64,000 nucleotides of DNA. Origin: FACHB-T130 sp042747725 (GTDB taxonomy: Bacteria; Cyanobacteriota; Cyanobacteriia; Cyanobacteriales; FACHB-T130). This document shows, piece by piece, positions 35,559 to 42,999 of this stretch (position 1 is its first letter; each line of letters starts with the position of its first letter). Made by a program: the position numbers and the translations under genes. The stretch spans positions 124,001 to 188,000 of the forward strand of contig NZ_JBHZGO010000101.1 in NCBI RefSeq assembly GCF_042747725.1, read 5' to 3'. Below the pieces are notes generated by a model. It made no database searches. It saw only the letters and a list, made by a program, of their open reading frames with translations, and was not told the DNA's origin.

Positions 35559-35637
35559 AGGCTGGTTTGGAGTAAACAAAGCGAATTTCAAATTCTTTGA
35601 CTGCTCTATATTGGTCAGCAAAAGGGGAAACAGCAGC

Positions 35638-36603
35638 ATGATTAGTCCACTCGAATTTATTCTTAATACTCAGCTAAAACTAAAGCGCTCTTATCTGGGT
35701 CGGAAAACAGGCGGCTTTACCCTGATTGAACTGCTGGTAGCTATGATTATGGCAGCTCTAGTAATAACGCCTTTGCTAGGGTTCATGCTCAACATCTTGG
35801 AAACAGATCGCAAAGAACAGGCAAAGGCAAACACTGAGCAAGAAATTCAATCAGCGCTTGGCTACATCGCCCAAGATTTGCAAGAGGCAGTTTATATCTA
35901 CGATGCCGATGGGTTAAATAAAATCAAAGCCCAATTACCACCCGCATCTGGCACCTCCCCTGGTTGTGCTACTGGTAGCAACTGTACCCCTGTCGTCGTA
36001 TTCTGGAAGCGGGAAGTAAAAAAAGGTGTGATCCCTGTAACGGGGGCAGCTAAAACTCAGAGTGATGATGCTGTAGTCTATTCTTTGGTTGGCTACTATC
36101 TAATTAAAACTTCTGACAATACGTGGTCTAATAAGGCTCGGATTGGGCGATTTCAAATTGAGGATAGAATAAAAAATCCCAAAAATACTGTGGCTCTGGC
36201 TAGTAATTCCTCAGCGTATCTTGGTACTGAAAAGGCTGAAAATAAGGGTTTTAAGATGTTTGACAGCACCCTGTCGGGTGGCATCACAAGCATCATGACT
36301 CAGTGGACAAAAGGCGCTGCTGCGTATGAGGCTCCTACACGCATCCTAGTTGATTATATTGACTCCGATTCAGCTATAGGAATTTGCCAACCTACTACAG
36401 GACAGCCGACAGTTAAACCTATTGGAATAAACGGCTTTTATGCTTGTGTCGTAGATCCAGCTCAAGCCCTAGCACAAGTGTTTATCAAAGGAAATGCCAC
36501 AGCTCGATTTAAACCAGATGCTACTTGCGATACCAGCACGCCTGGTACATCTTGTCCATCTGTAAGTGTCCAGGTAAAAGGTCGAGGTTCGCTGGGTCTT
36601 TAA
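35638..36603 (+). CDS. hpsC: HpsC, type IV pilin-like pseudopilin
   Basis: A 321-residue prepilin-like protein with the motif TGGFTLIELLVAMIMAALVITPLLGFMLNIL about 20 residues from its start, then a long globular part. The ATG at 35638 follows AAAGGGG, while the open frame extends to 35524 through a region that overlaps hpsB and lacks similarity. Four Cys residues in the globular part (PGCATGSNC, ICQPTTG, TCDTSTPGTSC) could form disulfides outside the cytoplasm. Third gene of the hps set; function inferred from cluster position. Confidence 0.8.
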   Translation: MISPLEFILNTQLKLKRSYLGRKTGGFTLIELLVAMIMAALVITPLLGFMLNILETDRKEQAKANTEQEIQSALGYIAQDLQEAVYIYDADGLNKIKAQLPPASGTSPGCATGSNCTPVVVFWKREVKKGVIPVTGAAKTQSDDAVVYSLVGYYLIKTSDNTWSNKARIGRFQIEDRIKNPKNTVALASNSSAYLGTEKAENKGFKMFDSTLSGGITSIMTQWTKGAAAYEAPTRILVDYIDSDSAIGICQPTTGQPTVKPIGINGFYACVVDPAQALAQVFIKGNATARFKPDATCDTSTPGTSCPSVSVQVKGRGSLGL

Positions 36604-36620
36604 TAAGCAAAGAGGAAATT

Positions 36621-37253
36621 ATGAAAAGCTTAGTTATATCAAAGATATTACAGCGATCGCGTCTAGTAGAAGTAGCAAAGAAAGATTGGCGTAGGGACAA
36701 GCCAACTGCCTCTAACTCTGGATTCACGATGATCGAGTTACTGGTAGTAATTATAATCATCGGGGTTTTGAGCGCGATCGCAGCTCCTGGCTGGCTTGCT
36801 TTTGTGAACCGTCAACGGATGAATGCAGTTAATGATAGTGTCTTGCGAGGGCTTCAAGAAGCGCAACGAGAAGCTAAGAGGACAAAACTCAGCTATAGCA
36901 TTAGTTTTAAAACCCTGCCCAATCAACTCCCAAAATTTGTCGTTTATCCTGCTGGCACTACCCCCCTTACTGCTAGTACTCCCCCTGCTGACAATGACCC
37001 TCGATGGAAGACTTTAGCAGAAAATCAAGACATCAAGCCCGATCAAATTAAAGTTATTGCTAGTCCAAACTCATTCACATTTGACTATCAGGGCAGAGTC
37101 AGCGATCTAAACAATCTACCTGCCCCCGAACCAGATCCTCTATTGAAAGTCACTGTATCTGTTGCCAACAGCTCTAGTGTAAAGCGATGCGTCAAAGTGA
37201 GGACTCTTGTAGGGACAATTCAAACTGGAAAAGATGCTGCTGAATGTAATTAG
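36621..37253 (+). CDS. GspH/FimT-like pseudopilin, 210 aa
   Basis: A pilin-like protein with a leader of about 33 residues, the motif NSGFTMIELLVVIIIIGVLSAIAAPGWLAF and a globular domain of about 150 residues with KRCVKVRTLVGTIQ near the end. That ending (vsxxGrvrxgk) is the GspH/FimT minor pseudopilin pattern. The ATG at 36621 follows AGAGG; the frame upstream to 36525 overlaps hpsC and is not needed. It is probably HpsD or a related minor pseudopilin; which one cannot be decided here. The next pseudopilin lies 106 bp downstream, beyond a hairpin. Confidence 0.75.
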   Translation: MKSLVISKILQRSRLVEVAKKDWRRDKPTASNSGFTMIELLVVIIIIGVLSAIAAPGWLAFVNRQRMNAVNDSVLRGLQEAQREAKRTKLSYSISFKTLPNQLPKFVVYPAGTTPLTASTPPADNDPRWKTLAENQDIKPDQIKVIASPNSFTFDYQGRVSDLNNLPAPEPDPLLKVTVSVANSSSVKRCVKVRTLVGTIQTGKDAAECN

Positions 37254-37300
37254 TTAAAAAACTAGGGTTATCCCAAAAATCCGTGAAGCTACGGAACTCA

Positions 37301-37347
37301 AAAGACACACCGAAAGAGGAAACTTGAGAAGTTGGGTGCGTCTTTTT
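37301..37347 (+). terminator. hairpin and T-run between two pseudopilin genes
   Basis: AAAGACACACC (37301-37311) pairs with GGTGCGTCTTT (37335-37345, one mismatch) around a loop of about 23 nt, followed by T-rich sequence. This could end the hpsA-pseudopilin transcript before the last gene, or act as an attenuator. Confidence 0.55.
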
Positions 37348-37359
37348 TAGTTCTAGCTA

Positions 37360-37896
37360 ATGCGTAAAAAGTTATCTAATTGCTCCAGCGGTGGGTTCAC
37401 GCTGATAGAGAGTTTAGTCGTAATTTTAATAATAGGGATCTTGAGCGCGATCGCTGCCCCAAGTTGGCTAGCATTTTTAAATGCTCAACGCCTTAGAGTC
37501 GCCCAAAACCAAGTTTACCGCGCGATGCGAGAAGCCCAAAGCAATGCCAAGCGAGACAAAGTTGCTTGGGAAGCCAGCTTTCAACAACAAAATGAAGTCG
37601 TTCAGTGGGCAGTTCACCGTGCCGGTATCAACCCTAGCGCCGGACAATGGCAGAATTTTGAGCAAAATATTCAAATAGACGCTCCTAATACCACCTTAGC
37701 TTCACAGTCATTAGGTAGTCCGCGCCGAGTCCGGTTTGACTACAGAGGTTGCGTGATTATGAATCCGCAAGAGAACTTATATCTGGCAAGGCTAACACTG
37801 AACATTAAGAATGGTGGGGAAGTCAAACGGTGTGTATTTATTTCGACCATTCTGGGAGCGATGCGAACAGCGCAAGATAAAAGTTGTAAAGTGTAA
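37360..37896 (+). CDS. GspH/FimT-like pseudopilin, 178 aa
   Basis: A second minor pseudopilin with motif SGGFTLIESLVVILIIGILSAIAAPSWLAFLNAQRLRVAQNQVYRAMREAQSNAKRD. The sequence around ALNAQRLRVAQN closely parallels the upstream pseudopilin (FVNRQRMNAVNDSVLRGLQEAQREAKR), so the two are tandem paralogues. The end KRCVFISTILGAMRTAQDKSC matches the FimT/GspH tail. Leader is short (about 10 residues). The 32-bp tandem repeat begins right after the stop. It is the last gene of the hps-like cluster. Confidence 0.75.
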   Translation: MRKKLSNCSSGGFTLIESLVVILIIGILSAIAAPSWLAFLNAQRLRVAQNQVYRAMREAQSNAKRDKVAWEASFQQQNEVVQWAVHRAGINPSAGQWQNFEQNIQIDAPNTTLASQSLGSPRRVRFDYRGCVIMNPQENLYLARLTLNIKNGGEVKRCVFISTILGAMRTAQDKSCKV

Positions 37897-37901
37897 TCTG
37901 T

Positions 37902-38037
37902 GCGATCGCGATGATGGCTCAGTAGTAGAGAATGCGATCGCGATGATGGCTCAGTAGTAGAGAATGCGATCGCAATTATGGCTCAGTAGTAGAGAATGCG
38001 ATCGCGATTATGGCTCAGTAGTAGAGAATGCGATCGC
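37902..38037. repeat. 32-bp tandem repeat, four units, each with HIP1
   Basis: Four consecutive units of 32 bp start with the HIP1 octamer GCGATCGC (at 37902, 37934, 37966, 37998) and a fifth GCGATCGC at 38030 closes the array. Each unit continues GATGATGGCTCAGTAGTAGA then GAAT with one to three changes between units. There are no spacers, so this is not a CRISPR array. Confidence 0.9.
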
Positions 38038-38047
38038 ATCCAGATTT

Positions 38048-38076
38048 TCGTTCCCAGAACAGTTATCTGGGAACGA
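38048..38076. repeat. hairpin of the CGTTCCCAG family, second copy
   Basis: TCGTTCCCAGA (38048-38058) and TCTGGGAACGA (38066-38076) form an 11-bp stem with a 7-nt loop, ten bases before the glgB stop on the opposite strand. Same architecture as 11209-11241. Confidence 0.7.
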
Positions 38077-38085
38077 GAAACCCTA

Positions 38086-40392
38086 TTATGCCTGAGATAG
38101 GCGAAGCTGCATCGCTGTTGCGGTCTTTTCTCGGTCGAGCTTCAAAATCAGCACTCCCAGCGGTGGCAAACACAAGTCTAGCGAATAAGGACGATTGTGG
38201 AACGACCACTCATCCGTCCACTTACCGCCTAAATTGCCCATGTTACTTCCGCCGTACTCGCGGGCGTCACTGTTAAACAGTTCGGTGTAGAATCCTGGTT
38301 CGGGGACGCCTACACGGTAGTGGCTATGCGGCTGAGGAGTAAAATTGCACACAGTGACAATAAACTCTTCCGAATCCTTCGCCCTACGGATAAACGACAC
38401 CACACTATGGCGGTTGTCGGTGCAATCAATCCACTCAAAGCCTTCTTGAGCGAAATCCTGAGTAAAAAGAGCCGATTCGCTGCGGTAGACATGGTTGAGT
38501 TCACTCATAAACCGCTTCAGCTTTTGATGCGACTCATGCTGCAACAAATGCCACTCCAAGTCACCCCAGACATTCCACTCACTCCACTGCCCAAACTCCA
38601 TGCTCATAAACAGAGTCTTCTTGCCAGGGTGAGTAAACATAAAGGTGAACAGACAGCGAACATTAGCGCACTTCTGCCACTCATCCCCCGGCATCTTGCC
38701 AATGATATTACTCTTGCCGTGAACTATCTCATCGTGAGATAGCGCCAGCATGAAATTCTCGCTGTGGTTGTACCACATACTGAAAGTAATATTGTTCTGG
38801 TGAAACTGGCGGAACCAGGGGTCCATGTGGAAATAGTCCAGCATATCGTGCATCCAGCCCATGTTCCACTTCAAATTAAAGCCCAGTCCCCCTACGTAGG
38901 TAGGCCAAGACACCATAGGCCAGGAAGTTGACTCTTCCGCAATCGACAGGGTGCCAGGGTAATAGTTGAAAATCGTATGATTTGCCTGACGCAGAAAATC
39001 AGCCGCCTCAATGTTTTCTCTGCCGCCGTACTGGTTAGGCAACCATTCCCCATGCTCACGGCAATAGTCTAAGTAAAGCATCGACGCCACAGCATCCACA
39101 CGAATCCCATCAATGTGGTACTTGTCAAACCAGAACAGGGCGTTGGCAACCAGGAAGTTCCGCACTTCATGGCGGTTGTAGTTAAATACTAGAGTGCCCC
39201 ACTCTTTGTGTTCGCCTTTGCGGGGGTCGGCGTGTTCGTAAAGGTGGGTGCCATCAAAGAAGGCGAGACCGTGACCATCTTTAGGGAAGTGACCCGGAAC
39301 CCAGTCCACTAGCACCCCAATCTCGTTCTGGTGGCACTGGTCAATAAAATACATTAAGTCCTCAGGTGTCCCATAACGGGAAGTGCAGGCATAGTACCCT
39401 GTTACCTGATATCCCCAAGAGCCATCATAAGGATGCTCAGCGACTGGCAATAATTCAATATGAGTAAATCCCAGCTCTTTAACGTAAGGAATCAGCCGTT
39501 CTGCCAGTTCCCGGTAGGTGAGGAAACGCGCCCCTGGTTTGTAGTCAGAGACGACTACAACTGGCTCTGTTTCTCCATTTGGCAACCGCGCCGGTTCAGC
39601 GGAGGAAGCGTGCAGCCAAGACCCTAGATGCACTTCATACACAGAGATAGGATGGGCTAGCGGGTCGGTGTGGCGGCGCTTTTCCATCCAATCTTGGTCA
39701 TTCCATTGGTAGGAATCTAAGTCAGTGACAATCGATGCTGTTTTAGGACGCACTTCATGTTGGAAGCCGTAGGGATCGGATTTTTCGTAAATGTGACCGT
39801 CGGCGTTTTTGATTTCATATTTATAGTGTTCCCCAATGCCCAAACCGGGGATGAACAGTTCCCAAATGCCGGTGGAACCTTTACGCATTTGATGTTTGCG
39901 ACCATCCCAGTTGTTAAAATCCCCCAAAACAGAGGCGTTGCGGGCATTGGGTGCCCAAACGGCAAAATAAACTCCTGTCACCCCATTAATTTCCGTCGCA
40001 TGGGCACCTAGTTTCTCATAGATGCGATGATGATTCCCTTCTACAAACAGGTGCAGGTCAAAGTCTGTCAGGCGGGGAGAACGGAAGGCGTATGGGTCGT
40101 AGATAACACGCTCGTGTTCCCCTTCTTGAATCCGCAGCTGATAGTTTGCCAGTTCTGGCGTCTCAATGGTGCATTCAAAAAAATGAGGGTGATGCACTGC
40201 TTGCATAGGATATTCTGTCCGTTCTTGGGGGCGAACTACCCACGCGGCGTTGGCATTGGGTAGGTAGGCTCGCACTGCCCAGACGGTTTTGCCATTTTGC
40301 TGAATGGGATGGGCACCCAGGATTTCAAATGGATCTTGATGTTGATTCCAAACAATCCGCTCAATCTGTTCGGGGGCGATGGTCATGGACAT
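38086..40392 (-). CDS. glgB: 1,4-alpha-glucan branching enzyme
   Basis: A 768-residue GH13 enzyme that introduces alpha-1,6 branches into glycogen. The N-terminal CBM48-like module (DPFEILGAHPIQ...) is followed by the (beta/alpha)8 barrel: LLPVAEHPYDGSWGYQVTGYYA, VDWVPGHFP, GIRVDAVASMLYLDY (nucleophile Asp), AEESTSWP (acid/base Glu) and LSHDEIVHGKSN (transition-state Asp). The C-terminal beta domain ends PPLGVLILK. Length is typical. It is a single gene with 496 bp of upstream sequence. Confidence 0.96.
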   Translation of the reverse strand: MSMTIAPEQIERIVWNQHQDPFEILGAHPIQQNGKTVWAVRAYLPNANAAWVVRPQERTEYPMQAVHHPHFFECTIETPELANYQLRIQEGEHERVIYDPYAFRSPRLTDFDLHLFVEGNHHRIYEKLGAHATEINGVTGVYFAVWAPNARNASVLGDFNNWDGRKHQMRKGSTGIWELFIPGLGIGEHYKYEIKNADGHIYEKSDPYGFQHEVRPKTASIVTDLDSYQWNDQDWMEKRRHTDPLAHPISVYEVHLGSWLHASSAEPARLPNGETEPVVVVSDYKPGARFLTYRELAERLIPYVKELGFTHIELLPVAEHPYDGSWGYQVTGYYACTSRYGTPEDLMYFIDQCHQNEIGVLVDWVPGHFPKDGHGLAFFDGTHLYEHADPRKGEHKEWGTLVFNYNRHEVRNFLVANALFWFDKYHIDGIRVDAVASMLYLDYCREHGEWLPNQYGGRENIEAADFLRQANHTIFNYYPGTLSIAEESTSWPMVSWPTYVGGLGFNLKWNMGWMHDMLDYFHMDPWFRQFHQNNITFSMWYNHSENFMLALSHDEIVHGKSNIIGKMPGDEWQKCANVRCLFTFMFTHPGKKTLFMSMEFGQWSEWNVWGDLEWHLLQHESHQKLKRFMSELNHVYRSESALFTQDFAQEGFEWIDCTDNRHSVVSFIRRAKDSEEFIVTVCNFTPQPHSHYRVGVPEPGFYTELFNSDAREYGGSNMGNLGGKWTDEWSFHNRPYSLDLCLPPLGVLILKLDREKTATAMQLRLSQA

Positions 40393-40888
40393 AAACCTAC
40401 TTATCCTAAAGGTCTTGAATGAATGGGTTCTCGATAGAGCTTTTTGGACGCGCCAGCGCGATCGCTCGGATCATTGGCAAGTGGGCGCGTAGCGTCTGCC
40501 CTGTTCCCGTATGGTAGGGCTATAGCAGCTAGCGGTTGAAGATAGAGCATCTCCCTCTGGTTAACAGCACTTTAATATTTATATACATTTTTTGATTTTT
40601 GTATATTTTGTCATCGGTAGCAGGACACAGTTGTTTCTCTTACCTGGGACAATGTAAATAAAAGTGCATCGTCATCTAGCCTGAAACTGACCGCTTTTAG
40701 AATTACCGCGATCTACGTCTTCATCAGAGTACTGAGTTAAGAGTAGGAGCAAGCAAGTAGGTATAGCAAACAAAGGCAGATTTTAAGTGGGGTGTACGCA
40801 GTTTATAATAGCGACTTACTTAGGCAAACGCTTTTCTCGTTGCTATTACCATCACCAGGAACGCGAATATCTATAGTAGTTGCCGCAT
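40393..40888. other. 496-bp intergenic region upstream of glgB
   Basis: One HIP1 core and a GCGCGTAGCG-type cyanobacterial repeat fragment lie near 40440-40500. Most of the rest is AT-rich and repetitive (TTTGTATATTTTG). I see no open frame with support and no clear promoter. Confidence 0.4.
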
Positions 40889-41197
40889 TTACTTGGGAGT
40901 GGGGATACCAAAGGTACGCAGCAGTCGCCGCACGCGGAGCAGAAAAACTAATTCTCGCAGTTTGGGATTCACCTGGGATGTTGCAGAAGGGCGGGTTTGC
41001 AGAGAGTTCTGCAATTGGGCATACTCAGCAGCAGTGAGTCGCTTGCCGTCGATAGGCGATCGCGCCTCGGTAATAATCTCTGTCCGCAATACTTCCTCAG
41101 GGATATCCTCCGGTGGTGGCAATCCCCTAGCAGGCATCACCCCCAGCAGTTGAAATGAAAATTGCAAAATCCATAGTGAAAAAATGGGCTTTTTCAT
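40889..41197 (-). CDS. small secreted protein, 102 aa
   Basis: The product starts MKKPIFSLWILQFSFQLLG, a signal peptide, then a mature region PPPEDIPEEVLRTEIITEARSPIDGKRLTAAEYAQLQNSL, and ends in a basic segment (LVFLLRVRRLLRTF). I believe it is conserved in cyanobacteria beside GST-type genes but no function is known. It lies about 48 bp downstream of the GST gene on the same strand and could share its transcript. Probable location is periplasm or the thylakoid lumen. Confidence 0.6.
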   Translation of the reverse strand: MKKPIFSLWILQFSFQLLGVMPARGLPPPEDIPEEVLRTEIITEARSPIDGKRLTAAEYAQLQNSLQTRPSATSQVNPKLRELVFLLRVRRLLRTFGIPTPK

Positions 41198-41244
41198 TTC
41201 TATTTTTAATATTTAGTGTATTTTTAATTTTTAATTTCTAATTT

Positions 41245-41961
41245 TTAATTTCCCAGTCCGGGGGGTAGCTGTTCCCGGCAAAGAACGTGAATCTGCTCAA
41301 TGCGCTCAAATAACCAGGGATAATCTTCGCGGTATTGAGGAATCAGCGCCAGAGGACTGAGTAAAGCTGCGGCGGCGATATCTGCAACGCTTAAGCGATC
41401 GCCCACCAGGTAGAGGTTATTGAGCCACCGGCTGGACAACACTTCCATTGCCACCTTCAGCCGATTTGCTGCCAGTTCCACTGTTGCCTGGTTAATTCCA
41501 TATTGCCGCCGCACCACCTGGATCACCAGCTGACTAAACGGTGAAGGGTCGATTTGCTTACCAGCACCGGCACGAAAATCATAGTATACAAAGCGAGTCG
41601 CCGTACCGATGCTTTCATCCAGCCAATCTTCCAGCATCAAGGCTTCTACCTGTAACTGGCGCTCCGGTAGTGATAGTGTTGGTTCTGGACGATAGCGATC
41701 TAGAAATTGTAAAATCCGCGTCGAGTCAGCGATCGCTTGCAGTTCATGCCGAGTCTCTAACGCCGTAGCTTCGCTGACTGCCTGCATATCTTCTACCTGT
41801 GGCAGAAGCACCGGCACTGTCGTGAGTCCGGTGAGTGGCTTGAGTTTGAGGATATGTAGCCCTGGGGTTAAATTTTCAACTTGATAAGCAATTTGCTTGT
41901 AACCTAGCCCCAGTCTGGCTTTTCGACAATAGTGAGAAGTACTAAATTGCAGTAGTCGCAT
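41245..41961 (-). CDS. glutathione S-transferase family protein
   Basis: A 238-residue GST-like protein. The N-terminal thioredoxin-fold half shows STSHYCRKARLGLGYKQIAYQVE and PVLLPQVEDMQAVSEATA, the C-terminal helical half contains RLSVADIAAAALLSPLALIP. The catalytic residue of the N-terminal domain is not obvious (YCRK occupies the site that holds Ser/Cys/Tyr in GSTs). ATG at 41961 fits the GST N-terminus; the frame upstream to 42000 adds Cys-rich sequence without similarity. Substrate unknown; followed by the small secreted protein. Confidence 0.85.
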   Translation of the reverse strand: MRLLQFSTSHYCRKARLGLGYKQIAYQVENLTPGLHILKLKPLTGLTTVPVLLPQVEDMQAVSEATALETRHELQAIADSTRILQFLDRYRPEPTLSLPERQLQVEALMLEDWLDESIGTATRFVYYDFRAGAGKQIDPSPFSQLVIQVVRRQYGINQATVELAANRLKVAMEVLSSRWLNNLYLVGDRLSVADIAAAALLSPLALIPQYREDYPWLFERIEQIHVLCREQLPPGLGN

Positions 41962-42240
41962 TTTATGCCAAAGCCGCCTACCGCAACAACATATAAACAT
42001 AGTCAGCCATTACCCAGACTCTAGGTAAGCCAACCAATGCTTTTGACGCCAGTTGTCTTCCCCAGTCAGTTGTTGCCAATATAACAGTTGTCTTGGGTGT
42101 CAATATTCAGAGATACCGAGTGAATGTGTGAGGAGCAATTACCAGATCGGCGGTTCAGGTGCGTCAGAACCCCATCCCAGCTTTTATTCCCATTCAGGGA
42201 TGAATTCCCTTAAGGAAAGTCAGGCTGGAAAACTAGATCG

Positions 42241-42390
42241 CTAAGGGGATGTAGTGGGAGAAGGGCTGGGAGAAGTAGCAGCAGGCGAAGGGCTGGTAGT
42301 TGTTCCACCATCGCCCGTTCCTTCCTGACAAGCTCCCAAGGTGGTAGCTAAGCCGAGAACTAAAAGCAGACTCACTATTTTTTTGTTCAT
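42241..42390 (-). CDS. small lipoprotein, 49 aa
   Basis: A previously easily overlooked gene: MNKKIVSLLLVLGLATTLGAC has a lipoprotein signal with lipobox LGAC (C21). The mature peptide is only 29 residues, QEGTGDGG then a Thr/Ser/Pro-rich tail (TTTSPSPAATSPSPSPTTSP). A good AGAGGAG site lies 8 nt before the ATG. The tail could be a flexible surface spacer or glycosylation target. No homologue is recognised and the function is unknown. It lies upstream of the GST gene (280 bp). Confidence 0.7.
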   Translation of the reverse strand: MNKKIVSLLLVLGLATTLGACQEGTGDGGTTTSPSPAATSPSPSPTTSP

Positions 42391-42999
42391 ACACTCCTCT
42401 TTAAGAGATTGCAATCAAAGGAATCGTTTGCTATTTAATCACAATATTGCGGTTTTTGCTTGGACGCTCCCGCCGGTGAAACCTGGGATTCTTGGTTTTA
42501 CCTGTCCTCTTAGCTAGTTTTGGTTATCCCAAACGACTAGAGGTTCCTTTCTCCCCAAGCCTGAATTCCGTGCGTCCCACCGGATTCTTCAGGTTTCGTA
42601 CTTAGGAAAGAATACTCTCGCTCTACTGGATTCACACTCACTCCTGAGAGTGATATTGCTTTGGGTTTTTTCAATTTTTTTTTAGCAGAATCCCCAAAGA
42701 ACCCTTCTGAAAAACTCTACCAGTTAGGGGAGATTCTGTCTATGCGATAATTTTCGATAACTTCCACATTGAGGAGCGAATTCAGTTTTCTCAGTCAAAG
42801 CAAGCCAATGAAACTAGAAAATCAACCTTTATGGAGATGTGGAGGCTCAGTATCAGTGATTCTGAATACAATTTATGACCGAAGTGACTGATAAGCTAAC
42901 AAAGCTTACGAGTTGCTAATGACTTGACAACAGGACGATTGACCGCTGCCTAAAATTTTAAGCAAACTAGACGCGCAAGAAGATTTCAAGGGAGGCGGC
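42391..42999 (-). other. 609-bp region with three stem-loops upstream of the lipoprotein
   Basis: Three candidate hairpins occur in 120 bp: GGTGAAACC (42475-42483) with GGTTTTACC (42494-42502); CTAGTTTTGG with CCAAAACGACTAG-like partner (42514-42540); CCTGAA (42560-42565) with TTCAGG (42588-42593). Around them the sequence CGTCCCACCGG and CGCTCCCGCCGG recurs. It could be a structured leader RNA of the lipoprotein gene on the minus strand. It does not match a riboswitch family that I can name. The remainder is AT-rich. Confidence 0.4.

Noticed and set aside
37902..38037. CRISPR array
   Set aside because: Units are contiguous tandem repeats without unique spacers.
42430..42600. known riboswitch (c-di-AMP, cobalamin or SAM type)
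   Set aside because: I compared remembered conserved cores and did not find a convincing match; only generic hairpins are visible.
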